Under the pieces are notes generated by a model. It saw only the letters and a list, made by a program, of their open reading frames with translations, searched no databases and was not told where the DNA came from. A stretch of DNA of 64,000 nt from Prochilodus magdalenae (taxonomy: Eukaryota > Chordata > Actinopteri > Characiformes > Prochilodontidae): the NCBI GenBank assembly GCA_024036415.1, contig JAMWET010006944.1, forward strand, positions 42,707 through 106,706. Reading direction: 5' to 3'. The translations under genes were made by a program, and so were the position numbers. Numbering within the stretch: position 1 is the stretch's first letter; the number at the start of each line of letters is the position of its first letter. Shown here piece after piece: positions 49,901 to 58,937 of the stretch.

Positions 49901-52900
49901 CTACTCCACTACCTATTTACCTACGCCTATACCTACCTACCTACTCCTCTACCTACCTACTCCACTACCTATCTACCTACCTCTATACCTACCTACCTAC
50001 TCCACTACCTATCTACTTACCTCCCTACCTCCTTCACTACCTATCTACCTACCTCCATACCACCCTCCCTACCTACCTACTCAACTACCTATCTACCTAC
50101 CCCATATACCTACCTACCTACTCCACTACCTACCTACTCCACTACCTATCTACCTACCCCTATACCTACCTACCTACTCCACTACCTATCTACTTACCTC
50201 CATACCACCCTCCCTACCTACCTACTCCACTACCTATCTACCTACCTCCATACCACCCTCCCTACCTACCTACTCAACTACCTATCTACCTACCTCCATA
50301 CCACCCTCCCTACCTACCTACTCCACTACCTATTTACCTACCCCTATACCTACCTACCTACTCCTCTACCTACCTACTCCACTACCTATCTAATTACCTC
50401 CCTACCTCCTTCACTACCTATCTACCTACCTCCATACCACCCTCCCTACCTACCTACTCAACTACCTATCTACCTACCTCCATACCACCCTCCCTACCTA
50501 CCTACTCAACTACCTATCTACCTACCCCTATACCTACCTACCTACTCATCTACCTACCTACTCCACTACCTATCTACCTACCTCCATAGCTCCCTCCCTA
50601 CCCACTTACTAAACTATCTACCTACCTCCCTACATCTTTACCTACTTCACTACCTAACTACTTACCTCCATACCACCCTCCCTACCTACCTACTCAACTA
50701 CCTATTTACCTACCCCTTTACCTACCTACCTACTCCTCTACCTACCTACTCCACTACCTATCTACCTACCTCCCTATATCTTCACCTCCTTCACTACCTA
50801 TCTACTTACCTCCATACCTCCCTACCTACCTACTTACTAAACTACCTATCTACCTACCTCCCTACCTACTCCACTACCTATCTACCTACCTCCCTACATA
50901 TTCCACTACCTATCTACCTACCTCCATAGCTCCCTCCCTACCTACTTACTAAACTACCTATCTACCTGCTTCCCTACCTACTTCATTAACTATCTACCTA
51001 CCTCCATACCTCCCTCCCTACCTACTTACTAAACTAATTACTTACCTACCTCCCTACATCTTTACCTACTTCACTACACTAACTACTTACCTCCATACCT
51101 CCCTCCCTACCTACTTACTAAACTACCTATCTACCTGCCTCCCTACCTACTCCACTACCTATCTACCTACCTCCATAGCTCCCTCCCTACCTACTTACTA
51201 AACTACCTACCTACCTCCCTACATCTTTACCTACTTCACTACCTAACTACTTACCTTCATACCTCCCTCCCTACCTACTTACTAAACTACCTATTTACCT
51301 TCCTACATCTTCACCTACTTCGCTACCTATTTACCTACCTCCCTACATCTCTGCCTACCTACATTACTAGTTATCTACTTACCTACCTACCACACTAGAT
51401 ATCCGCCTACCTCCCCCCTCCCTCCATACCTACATCACTGCCTATCTTCTAACCTACCTACATACCTAAATTGCTAGCTATCTACTTACCTACCTACTGA
51501 CCTCCCTCACTACCTACTTCTCTACCTACCCACATCACTGCCTGTCTACCTCACTAGCTATCTACGTACCAGACTCCCTCCCTACCTACCAATCTCTCTC
51601 CCTGCCTACCTACATACCTGCCTCTTCTAGTTATCTACTATCCCATCTACCTACTTACCTTCCCATCATTCTACCCACCTCACTAACTACCTACCTATGT
51701 ACTTTCCTACCTACCCACCTACCTCACTACCTATCTACTTATCTACCTACCTACGTAGCTTTCTACCTAGCTCACAACATATCTACCTACTTACCTTCCT
51801 ATCATTCTACCAACCTCACTACCTACCTACCTCTTTACTTTCCTACCTACCCACCTACCTCACTACCTACCTACTTATCTACCTACCTACCTAGCTTTCT
51901 ACCTAGCTCACAACATATCTACCTACTTACCTCCCTATCATTCTACCAATCTCACTACCTACATACCTCTGTACTTCCCTACCTACCTACATACCTCACT
52001 ACCTATCTACTTATCTACCTACCTACCTAGCTTTCTACCTAGCTCACAACCTATCTACCTACTTACCTCCCTATCATTCTACCTAGCTCACTACCTACCT
52101 ACCTCTGTACTTCCCTACCTACCTACATACCTCACTACCTATCTACTGATCTACCTACCTACCTAGCTTTCTACCTAGCTCACAACCTATCTACCTACCT
52201 CTGTACTTCCCTACCTACCTACATAACTCACTACCTATCTACTTATCTACCTATCTACCTAGCTTTCTACCTAGCTCACAATGTATCTACCTACTTACCT
52301 CCCTATCATTCTACCAACCTCACTACCTACCTACCTCTGTACTTCCCTACCTACCTACATAACTCACTACCTATCTACTTACCTTCCTACCTACCTAGCT
52401 TTCTACCTAGCTCACAATGTATCTACCTACTTACCTCCCTATCATTCTACCAACCTCACTACCTACCTACCTACCGACCTCACTACCTACCTACCTCTGT
52501 ACTTCCCTACCTACCTACATAACTCACTACCTATCTACTGATCTACCTACCTACCTAGCTTTCTACCTAGCTCACAACTACCTACTTACCTCCCTATCAT
52601 TCTACCAACCTCACTACCTACCTACCTCTGTACTTCCCTACCTACCTACATAACTCACTACCTATCTACTGATCTACCTACCTACTTAAATAGAGCACAT
52701 TTGATCATTTGCTGCAATGTACACAAGTTAATTTTAGATAGGGAAATGCAGCATTGGGAGCATTCCTTAAGATTCTTCTTTGGCACGGGAAGCGATCGTA
52801 ATTCTGTGTACACTGCACACATTCACTGTGCTACACTTGCCACTAATCATAACAAATTTACCAAAGGATATATGAGAGTGGATCCAATGCTACAGCCAAT

Positions 52901-55900
52901 GCGACATGTAATCAATGTGCACTCAGCCCCTCACCCGGTCCAGCCGAGACTCATCCATGCTTTTAGAGTGCTCCTTCAGTTTCAAATCTTCTCGGTCCAC
53001 ACGCAGGCTCTCGATGTCCGCAGACAGGTGGGGCATGTTGGATACCCAGGCCACTGTCCGCTCAGATGCAGGGGTCGGCGGGTTGAGCGTGGACGGAGAC
53101 TTAGAGCCCTGACCGCACAGATGAAAAGATAAGGCAGGTAAGCCAGTGAATTCTAAAGCTGTTTATTTGCTACAGTGTGTCTGGGCGAATGAATGGAAGA
53201 TTTACATATGTACTATCAACAGCATGCTGCAAATGATATTTTTCTCTTTTTTTTGATTTGTTGTTTGAGAAGGATGGGTCTGCCTTATAGGGTGCCTCTT
53301 TAGAATAAAACTTCCCCTATTAAGGTTTTATGAATATATGTAACCAGGAAGATCTGAGCTTTAACAGTATAGATGGATGTGGGTTCACTAGCATATAGTA
53401 ACAACCGGTTACCTAACACTGTTACCCATTTTATTTGAGGGCTATAACTGCTTCCTAATTAAGGTTTTAAGGTATTTCTGACATTTAATCCATTGTTAGG
53501 ATTAGGGCTGGCCCGAATCCCATTTTTGGGCTCCGGCACCCATTAAAAGAAAATATTCGAAGCCTCGTATTACATAAATATACACTGCTCAAAAAAATAA
53601 AGGGAACACTTCAGATCTCAATGGGAAAAAATCATGCAGAATATCTTTCCTCATATAGACTGGGTAATGTGTTAGGAAGGAAAGGATGCCACATCTTTTG
53701 ATGGAAATGAAAATGATCACCCTACAGAGGGTTGAATTCAAAGACACCCTGAAAATCAAAGTGGTAAATGATGCAGCAGGCTCGTCCATTAACCGAAATG
53801 CCTTTGCAGTAGCTCAAAATGGTACTCAGTAGTTTGTATGGCCTCCACATGCTCCTAATGAGAGGATCTCCTCCCAGATCTGGACCAGGGCATCACTGAG
53901 CTCCTGGACAGTCTGATGTGCAACCTGGTGGCGTCGGATGGACCGAAACATAATGTCCCAGAGGTGTTCTGTTGGATTTAGGTCAGGCGAGCCGGTGGGC
54001 CAGTCAATGGTATCAATTCCTTCATTCTCCAAGAACTGCCTGCGTACTCCCGCCACATGAGGCCGGGCATTGTTGTGCACCAGGAGGAACCCAGGACCCA
54101 CTGCACCAGCGTAGGGTCTGACAACGGGTCCAAGGATTTCATCCTGATGCCTAATAGCAGTCAGGGTGCCGTTGTCTAGCCTGTAGAGGTCTGTGCGTCC
54201 TTCCAGGAATATGCCTCCCCAGACCATCACTGACCCACCACCAAACCAGTCATGCTGAGGGGTTAAGGACATTCTACAGACTTGTCCAGCTCTCCTAGAG
54301 TAACTGCCTGTCTCCTGGAATCTCCACCGTACTCTTAAGACTGTGCTGGGAGACACAGCAAACCTTGTGGCAATGGCACATATTGATGTGCCATCCTTCA
54401 GTAGCTGGACTACCTGTGCAACCTCTGTAGGGTCCAGGTACCGCACCATGGTACTAGTAGTGATGCTGACCCAAGTCAACTGCAGAACTAGTGAAGAATC
54501 AGTGGGAAAAGATGAGGGGGGACAAAATGTCAATGACCTCGTCCTTTTAAACCATTCCTGTTTTGGGGGGTGTTTCATTGTTGCTCCTCTACTGCACCTG
54601 TTGTTAATTTCATTAGCACCAAAGCAGCTGAAACTGATTAACGGCCCTCCCTACTACTTCAATCCATCAATATCCCTGAAGTTGAACTGAGTTGATGCTA
54701 TACTCTGATTAAAAAGTGTTCCCTTTATTTTTTTAACAGTGTATTTCCTCTTCTCAGGAAAGAGGAAGAGCTAGAATGATAATCGAGTGGCATTTCCTGT
54801 TCTCGGGACAGAGGAAAGCTAGAACGATAACCGAGTGGTGTTCCCCCTAATTAGGACCATTTCAGACCCCTTCATAGGGCCCACTCATAGGCTGGTCGTA
54901 TGTGCGTCGGTGTCTATGAGTGCGGGTACCTGTTTGTTAGTAGTTGGTTTCAGTAGGTGCTGTGGGTTGGTTTGCGGAGCGGCTTTAGCAGGCGTCTCAC
55001 TCGACGTAGTCTCTGCGTTCTCAGTAGCGCCCCCCTGCGGCGGCGGGTTGTCACTAGCCGTGCTGGACTGATGCGGGAGGCCGGGAGCAGGGCTGTCCTT
55101 GACGGACAGCTGTTGCCGGGGCAACGGCCTAGCCCCGAAACTGGACTCAGGCGACTGTAGGAGATTTCCGCTCTGGGGGCGGGTCTTGGGAGGGGTGGAG
55201 TTAGCAGCCGAGCTCACCGACAGCTGGTGGGAGGGTTGAGGCTTCACGCGCTGCGGAGCGGGCGGGGCCATAGAGGCCTGACGGACGGGGTGGATGGTGG
55301 TGGGAGGTGTGGCGACTGAAGCTGGTGTACCAGTGCCTGTAGCAGTCTGAGGGGCCATTCCCATCAACACCTGCTGCTGAAGATTCTCCTGTGGATGAGG
55401 AATGTAACACAGTGCGTCAGTTTGAATAGCCAACTCTTATTTTTGGCATTAGTGGCTTTCCCTTATGCCGTGACGTGAATAGGAAGGAGGAAGGTGCTTT
55501 GGTGCTATGTTGGCAAAGGGAGTTTTCATTCATCCATTCATTACATCTTCTAAGCCGCTTATCGTTCTAGGTCGCAGGAGGTGCTGGAGCCTCACGACCT
55601 ATATGCCTACCTCTGTACATCTCTGCTTACCCACCTACCTACCTCACTACCTCACTAGTTATCTACTTACCTACCTACCTATCCACAACCCTCCATATCT
55701 ACCTACCTATCTACTTACCTACCTGCCTACCTACCTACATCACTAGATATCTACCTACATCACTACATATCTTCTAACCTACCTACATACCTAAATTGCG
55801 AGCTATCTGCTTACCTACGTACCGACTTCCCTCACTACCTACTTCTCTACCTACCCACATCACTGCCTGTCTACCTCACTAGCTATCTACTTACCGAACT

Positions 55901-58562
55901 CCCTCCCTAACTACAGTCTCTCTCCCTGTCTACCTACATACCTGCCTCTCTAGCTATCTACATACCTAGCTCACAACATATCTACCTACTTACCTCCCTA
56001 TCATTCTACCAACCTCACTACCTACCTTCCTCTGTACTTCCCTACCTACCTACATACCTAACTACCTATCTACTTATCTATCTACCCACATCACTGCCTG
56101 TCTACCTCACTACCTATCTACTTATCTACCTACCTACCTAGCTTTCTACCTAGCTCACAACATATCTACCTACTTACCTTCCTATCATTCTACCAACCTC
56201 ACTACCTACCTACCTCTGTACTTCCCTACCTACCTACATACCTCACTACCTATCTACTTATCTACCTACCTACCTAGCTTTCTACCTAGCTCACAACGTA
56301 TCTACCTACTTACCTCCCTATCATTCTACCAACCTCACTACCTACCTACCTCTGTACTTCCCTACCTACCTACATACCTCACTACCTATCTACTTATCTA
56401 CCTACCTACCTAGCTTTCTACCTAGCTCACAACGAAACTACATAATTACCTCCATATCATTCTACCAACCTCACTACCTACCTACCTCTGTACTTCCCTA
56501 CCTACCTACATACCTCACTACCTATCTACTTATCTACCTACCTACCTAGCTTTCTACCTAGCTCACAACGTATCTACCTACTCACCTCCCTATCATTCTA
56601 CCAACCTCACTACCTACCTACCTCTGTTCTTTCCTACCTACCTACATACCTCACTACCTATCTACTTATCTATCTACCTAGCTTTCTACCTAGCTCACAA
56701 CCTATCTACCTACTTACCTCCCTATCATTCTACCTAGCTCACTACCTACCTACCTCTGTACTTCCCTACCTACCTACATACCTCACTACCTATCTACTTA
56801 TCTATCTACCTAGCTTTCTACCTAGCTCACAACCTATCTACCTACTTACCTCCCTATCATTCTACCAATCTCACTACCTACCTACCTCTGTACTTCCCTA
56901 CCCACCTACATAACTCACTACCTATCTACTTATCTACCTACCTACCTAGCTCTCTACCTAGCCCACAATGTATCTACCTACTTACCTCCCTATTCTACCT
57001 AGCTCACTACCTCTCTACCTACCTACCTCTGTACTTCCCTACCTTCCGACCTCCCTCACTACCTATCTACTTCTCTACCTACCCACATCACTGCCTGTCT
57101 ACCTCACTAGCTGTCTACTTACCGAACTCCCTCCCTACCTACAATCTCCCTCCCTGCCTACCTCTCTCCCTAACTCACTACCTACCTACCTACTTACTTA
57201 CCTCCCTATCATTCTACCAACCTCACTACCTCTCTACCTACCTACCTCTGTACTTCCCTACCTACCTACATATCTCACTACCTATCTACTTATCTACCTA
57301 CCTATCAACTTATCTACCTGCCTACCTAGCTTTCTACCTACCTCACTGTACCTACCCATCCACTGTACTTCATGCTTGACCGAAAGTCACAGCCATCTCA
57401 GGCAAGACCCCTAAGCACAAAGTCAATGTTATCCCGATCCACACATCTGTTTGTCTAGGCTTCCCCCCATCATTTGTTCCTCCCATAGAGTCCCATTCAT
57501 TTTCACCCCCATTCAAACCCTATGGTTTCCTGTAACCTACAGCCACCAATATGGGAGTTGAAATGTGGTGGGGTAAAAATGCTGGTTCGGTGTTAAATAT
57601 GTCGGTTGCTGTTGTCCTAACCATAAGAACCAAACTACAAGTAGGGAAAGGCCACAGGTTCTCCAAGTTCTTTGCTCCGAATTCTCCAATTTGATCAAGG
57701 AGGTGAAGGTGCTTTGCTGCTATGTTGGCAAAGGGAGTTTTCATTCATCCATTCATTCCATCTTCTAAGCCGCTTATCGTTCTGGGTCGCAGGAGGTGCT
57801 GGAGCCCATCCCAGTGCTCACTGGCCCGGAAGGCAGGGAAGGAGTTTTGGTTCTTTAGACTACATTACTTTACGTAAAGGTATCGAAAATTCATTAGTGG
57901 CAAATAAAGCAATGAATGATCTTAATCACCGATTCATTCAGCTGCTTACCTGCACCTGCAGTGAGAGCTGCCCTGCGGCGTAATCGGCTGGTTGTGGCGG
58001 GTGAAGTCATCGCTGTAGCTGTGCGAGTGGACGATGCTGGGCTGCACCAGGCTGTTCTGCGAACGCAGGGCCGGACAGGTCCTCACTGGGGAGAAGCCGC
58101 CATGGCCGAAGGCCTGGCATCCCAAAGCCACATGGACGTTCTCGGGCTCGGCGGCCAGCAGCAAGGTTGGGTTGGGGGGGGGTGGGGCGTGTGGTGCATT
58201 GAGGCGGTGTGTGGTTACTGCGGCCCGTCTGAGCTCAGGTGGAACAGAGGGTTTTGGAAGGGAGTGGTACGTGCATGGCCGCGGCGGCCGCTTGCTGCTG
58301 CTGGGAGAGGCTCCCCCGGTCGTGGCCAGGCACATGGGGTGACTCAGCCGCAGGCTCCCGAAATGCTGGAGCCGCCCGAGCCGGCGAGGACGCGGCCGCC
58401 GACCCGCAGAGGGGGCACCTCCCATTGGGGCCGAAACTACCCAAACCTGCGATGGAGCCTTGTGAGGAGTGAGTCATGGTCGTTTGACGGAGTGCAGGGA
58501 GAAATGCTGTTGATGCGCAGAGTTCCTGCAGGTCCTCACGACAACTTCTGTTCAACTCAGCA
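37639..58562 (-). CDS. syngap1: syngap1, 3' portion (six exons, joined)
   Basis: Exons run on the - strand at 58,562-57,950, 55,388-54,930, 53,108-52,935, 49,515-49,304, 46,508-46,436 and 37,929-37,639. SYNGAP1 is the postsynaptic Ras/Rap GTPase-activating protein that is abundant in the PSD-95 scaffold. Visible hallmarks are [60 protein letters not shown], the long coiled coil [13 protein letters not shown]...RRLRQQQ.EKD, and an alpha2-type end (PWNG..PPRL.ISQNGD). The coiled coil forms the trimer in mammals. The PH, C2 and GAP exons lie beyond the right edge. DAB2IP and RASAL2 are related but lack the HSHSYSD and PWNG segments. The last five exons join cleanly in phase; the first visible exon is frame-disrupted. 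Confidence 0.92.
37938..38370. repeat. (GAGAA)n pentanucleotide next to the syngap1 last exon
   Basis: About 430 bp of GAGAA with scattered GGGG and AAAG variants, fading into purine-rich sequence to about 38,640. In the syngap1 sense strand it reads (TTCTC)n and runs straight into the acceptor of the last exon. All-purine/all-pyrimidine mirror sequence can form triplex DNA. The long Lys/Arg/Glu and Ser/Leu/Phe open frames are by-products. Confidence 0.95.
38641..39365. other. syngap1 intron, unique sequence
   Basis: Purine-rich at first, then ordinary intron sequence. Nothing else is recognised. Confidence 0.4.
39366..42710. repeat. 56-bp satellite in a syngap1 intron, about 60 units
   Basis: The monomer contains CAGTGTGATGATCTCCTG, GTTGGGTTTGTCTCATC and TCCCTTTATTGTT. 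Neighbouring units are nearly identical, with recurrent alternatives at the 'tagggaagg/taggtaatg/ttgggaagg/atgggaacg' position. Blocks recur at an offset of 1,710 bp (for example 39,491 and 41,201). There are no spacers between units, so it is not a CRISPR-like array. Confidence 0.95.
42711..45115. repeat. Diverged flank of the 56-bp satellite
   Basis: Motifs 'ttcagtgtgatgatctc', 'ggaaggatggc' and 'ccttgtttcc' recur at irregular spacing with heavy substitution, showing that the array once extended here. It includes a recent 200-bp tandem duplication (about 44,579-44,778 and 44,779-44,966). A non-repetitive stretch (43,920-44,560) interrupts it. Confidence 0.75.
45251..45787 (+). mobile_element. 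Tc1-type deletion element with perfect 31-bp inverted ends
   Basis: TA target duplications (45,251-45,252 and 45,786-45,787) bracket identical inverted repeats of 31 bp (45,253-45,283 and 45,755-45,785). A + strand frame from ATG 45,438 to TAG 45,602 gives 54 residues with the Tc1 N-terminal HTH ([20 protein letters not shown], then [11 protein letters not shown]). After a large internal deletion the C-terminal piece ([13 protein letters not shown]) follows. It has no catalytic domain, so it could only move with help from a full-length relative. The intact ends suggest recent activity. Confidence 0.85.
45788..46435. other. syngap1 intron, unique sequence
   Basis: No exon or repeat recognised apart from the donor of the 46,436 exon at its right edge. 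Confidence 0.4.
46436..46508 (-). CDS. syngap1: syngap1 exon ([11 protein letters not shown]..)
   Basis: 73 nt between GTGTTCCAG and GTCTGT. It completes the split Arg codon, then [20 protein letters not shown] and FTGE. It aligns with human RLMLVEEELRRDHP for the first ten residues and diverges after that. It ends in phase 0, matching the last exon. The donor GTCTGT is weak, so the 3' border is less certain than the acceptor. Confidence 0.8.
46520..48900. repeat. ACAACA-rich satellite in a syngap1 intron
   Basis: Two alternating unit types of about 64 and 70 bp share 'acaatccaataacaacaac' and 'cccaatcacacaac'. They differ by 'agcacagccagacgaa' against 'acaccacagcacagtcaaac'. The centre (46,900-48,280) is regular; both edges are degenerate. 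On the - strand open frames read VIGLL/CVIVLF-like sequence, which is not coding. Confidence 0.92.
48901..49303. other. syngap1 intron, unique sequence next to exon
   Basis: Ordinary intron sequence ending at the GTCATA donor of the 49,304-49,515 exon. Confidence 0.45.
49304..49515 (-). CDS. syngap1: syngap1 exon, coiled-coil core
   Basis: 212 nt after the acceptor TGTGTGCAG. It encodes [40 protein letters not shown], and [20 protein letters not shown] followed by [10 protein letters not shown]. Heptad spacing of hydrophobic residues is clear. This is the trimeric coiled coil that in mammals drives condensation with PSD-95. It matches human SYNGAP1 better than DAB2IP in this block. It ends two bases into an Arg codon completed by the 46,508 exon. 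Confidence 0.95.
49640..52690. repeat. CTAC-rich minisatellite array 1 in a syngap1 intron
   Basis: The 49,640-51,000 part has short CTAC/CTCC units with a recurring 'ctccactacctatctac' block. The 51,700-52,690 part has longer units of about 130 bp containing 'ctagctttctacctagctc' and 'cctatcattctacc'. The segment 51,468-51,640 is nearly identical to 55,790-55,965 in another intron. In syngap1 sense the array reads (GTAG)n. The Tyr-Leu-Pro-Thr open frames (up to 433 codons) are by-products. Confidence 0.95.
52691..52934. other. syngap1 intron between array 1 and exon
   Basis: Unique sequence with the GTGAGG donor of the next exon at the right edge. Confidence 0.5.
52935..53108 (-). CDS. syngap1: syngap1 exon ([20 protein letters not shown])
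   Basis: 174 nt, 58 codons, phase 0 at both ends, between GCGGTCAG and GTGAGG. It encodes [20 protein letters not shown], then [38 protein letters not shown]. This is one of the most conserved SYNGAP1 segments and fixes the identity of the gene. The second half begins the coiled coil. Confidence 0.95.
53581..54743 (-). mobile_element. Tc1 transposon, internally deleted, with TA-flanked inverted ends
   Basis: TA duplications at 53,581-53,582 and 54,742-54,743 enclose inverted ends of about 26 bp: CACTGCTCAAAAAAATAAAG + GGAACAC on the left, and a right end differing at two positions. The 1,159-bp element carries one transposase frame (next entry). Terminal similarity is high and the frame is open, so the copy is young. 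It sits in the syngap1 intron between 53,109 and 54,929, in the same orientation as the gene. Confidence 0.93.
53826..54449 (-). CDS. Tc1 transposase, internally deleted and catalytically dead
   Basis: A 207-residue frame from ATG 54,449. Residues 1-53 form the N-terminal HTH ([20 protein letters not shown]). Residues about 54-60 are the deletion junction, after which [10 protein letters not shown] and the C-terminal catalytic half follow. Family members are about 340 residues, so roughly 130 are lost, including the second DNA-binding helix and the first catalytic Asp (TDES region). The second Asp of the DNARPH motif is Asn here (residue 126, HNNARPH). The Glu of PTEHLWD (residue 151) is present. 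It cannot be an active transposase. Confidence 0.88.
   Translation of the reverse strand: MVRYLDPTEVAQVVQLLKDGTSICAIATRFAVSPSTVLRVRWRFQETGSYSRRAGQVCRMSLTPQHDWFGGGSVMVWGGIFLEGRTDLYRLDNGTLTAIRHQDEILGPVVRPYAGAVGPGFLLVHNNARPHVAGVRRQFLENEGIDTIDWPTGSPDLNPTEHLWDIMFRSIRRHQVAHQTVQELSDALVQIWEEILSLGACGGHTNY
54930..55388 (-). CDS. syngap1: syngap1 exon (disordered Pro/Ser/Gln region)
   Basis: 459 nt, 153 codons, phase 0 on both sides. It runs from the acceptor CTCATCCACAG ([11 protein letters not shown]) to LLKPTTNKQ before [26 protein letters not shown] corresponds to mammalian [20 protein letters not shown], and [13 protein letters not shown] to KSQQLTVSAA. The donor GTACCC is a poor consensus, but phase and the KQ|GS junction support it. 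Confidence 0.9.
55496..55603. repeat. Left copy of a 105-bp flank duplication
   Basis: 'gctatgttggcaaagggagttttc' followed by 'ttctaagccgcttatcgttct' and 'aggaggtgctggagcc' recurs almost identically at 57,710-57,815. The two copies bracket CTAC array 2. The second half is also a common dispersed fish repeat motif. Confidence 0.8.
55604..57350. repeat. CTAC-rich minisatellite array 2 in a syngap1 intron
   Basis: Units of about 130 bp with 'ctagctttctacctagctcac' and 'ccctatcattctaccaacctc' are the same as in the right part of array 1. The segments 55,790-55,965 and 57,040-57,170 are diverged copies of one non-periodic block. Four or five units between 56,150 and 56,700 are almost identical. 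Confidence 0.93.
57351..57709. other. syngap1 intron, unique sequence
   Basis: Nothing recognised between array 2 and the right flank duplicate. Confidence 0.4.
57710..57815. repeat. Right copy of the flank duplication
   Basis: Direct-orientation match to 55,496-55,603, a little longer on the right, where it continues 'catcccagtgctcactgg'. Confidence 0.8.
57950..58562 (-). CDS. syngap1: syngap1 large exon, frame-disrupted
   Basis: Acceptor TATTTTCCAG at 58,563. Donor GTAAGC after 57,950 (or GTGCAG after 57,956); both leave phase 0 for the next exon. Recognisable SYNGAP1 pieces appear in the right order but in different frames: [10 protein letters not shown] (58,477), GGSSISG (58,376), LRLSH (58,353), SQQQQ...HVPL (58,306), [13 protein letters not shown] (58,259), SEDLSG (58,087), [12 protein letters not shown] (58,029), QLSLQ (57,970). 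Their frames by first base modulo 3 are 1,2,0,1,2,1,0,1, so at least seven one- or two-base indels are needed. One frame meets TAA just after DGPQ. Assembly errors are the simplest cause, given intact neighbours; pseudogenisation is the alternative. Confidence 0.85.
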
Positions 58563-58717
58563 CTGGAAAATACACATACACACATAGTCTCAAACTGTGT
58601 ATCATAACGCCAAAGGTAGGGTTTGTGTTGGATGAGTCATGAAGGCTGCCTCTTTTCAGTAGAACCTTCCACAGATCTTTTTCGCTCAGTGTATGATGTG
58701 ACAGCATCTCCATGTAC

Positions 58718-58937
58718 CATTTACATTTACGGCATTTAGCTGGCGCTCTTATCCAGAGCGACTTAAAAGGTTAACCATATTACAGGTGGGCCAGTGCAGT
58801 GTTAGGAGTCTTGCCCAAGGACTCTTATTGGTGTAGCACAGCATAGTCACCCATACTGGTATTCGAACCCCAGTCTCCCACGTGGGGGGGTGGCTACTTG
58901 GTGGGTAGTGGTGTTACCCGCTGAGCTACACCAACCA
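58718..58937 (-). repeat. tRNA-derived SINE
   Basis: On the - strand the head reads GTGTAGCTCAGCGGGTAACA (box A) and GGTTCGAATACC (box B) with normal spacing. The element ends in the widely shared fish tail, seen on the + strand as 'catttacatttacggcattt' plus 'ccagagcgactt'. It is a decayed SINE, not a working tRNA gene: the acceptor stem and anticodon arm do not form. Confidence 0.75.

Noticed and set aside
49628..50929. 433-codon Tyr-Leu-Pro-Thr frame, and similar frames at 51,697-57,414
   Set aside because: Translation of CTAC arrays, on the strand opposite to syngap1.
58718..58937. A tRNA gene on the - strand
   Set aside because: Box A and box B are present, but the acceptor stem and anticodon loop are absent and the sequence continues into a SINE tail.
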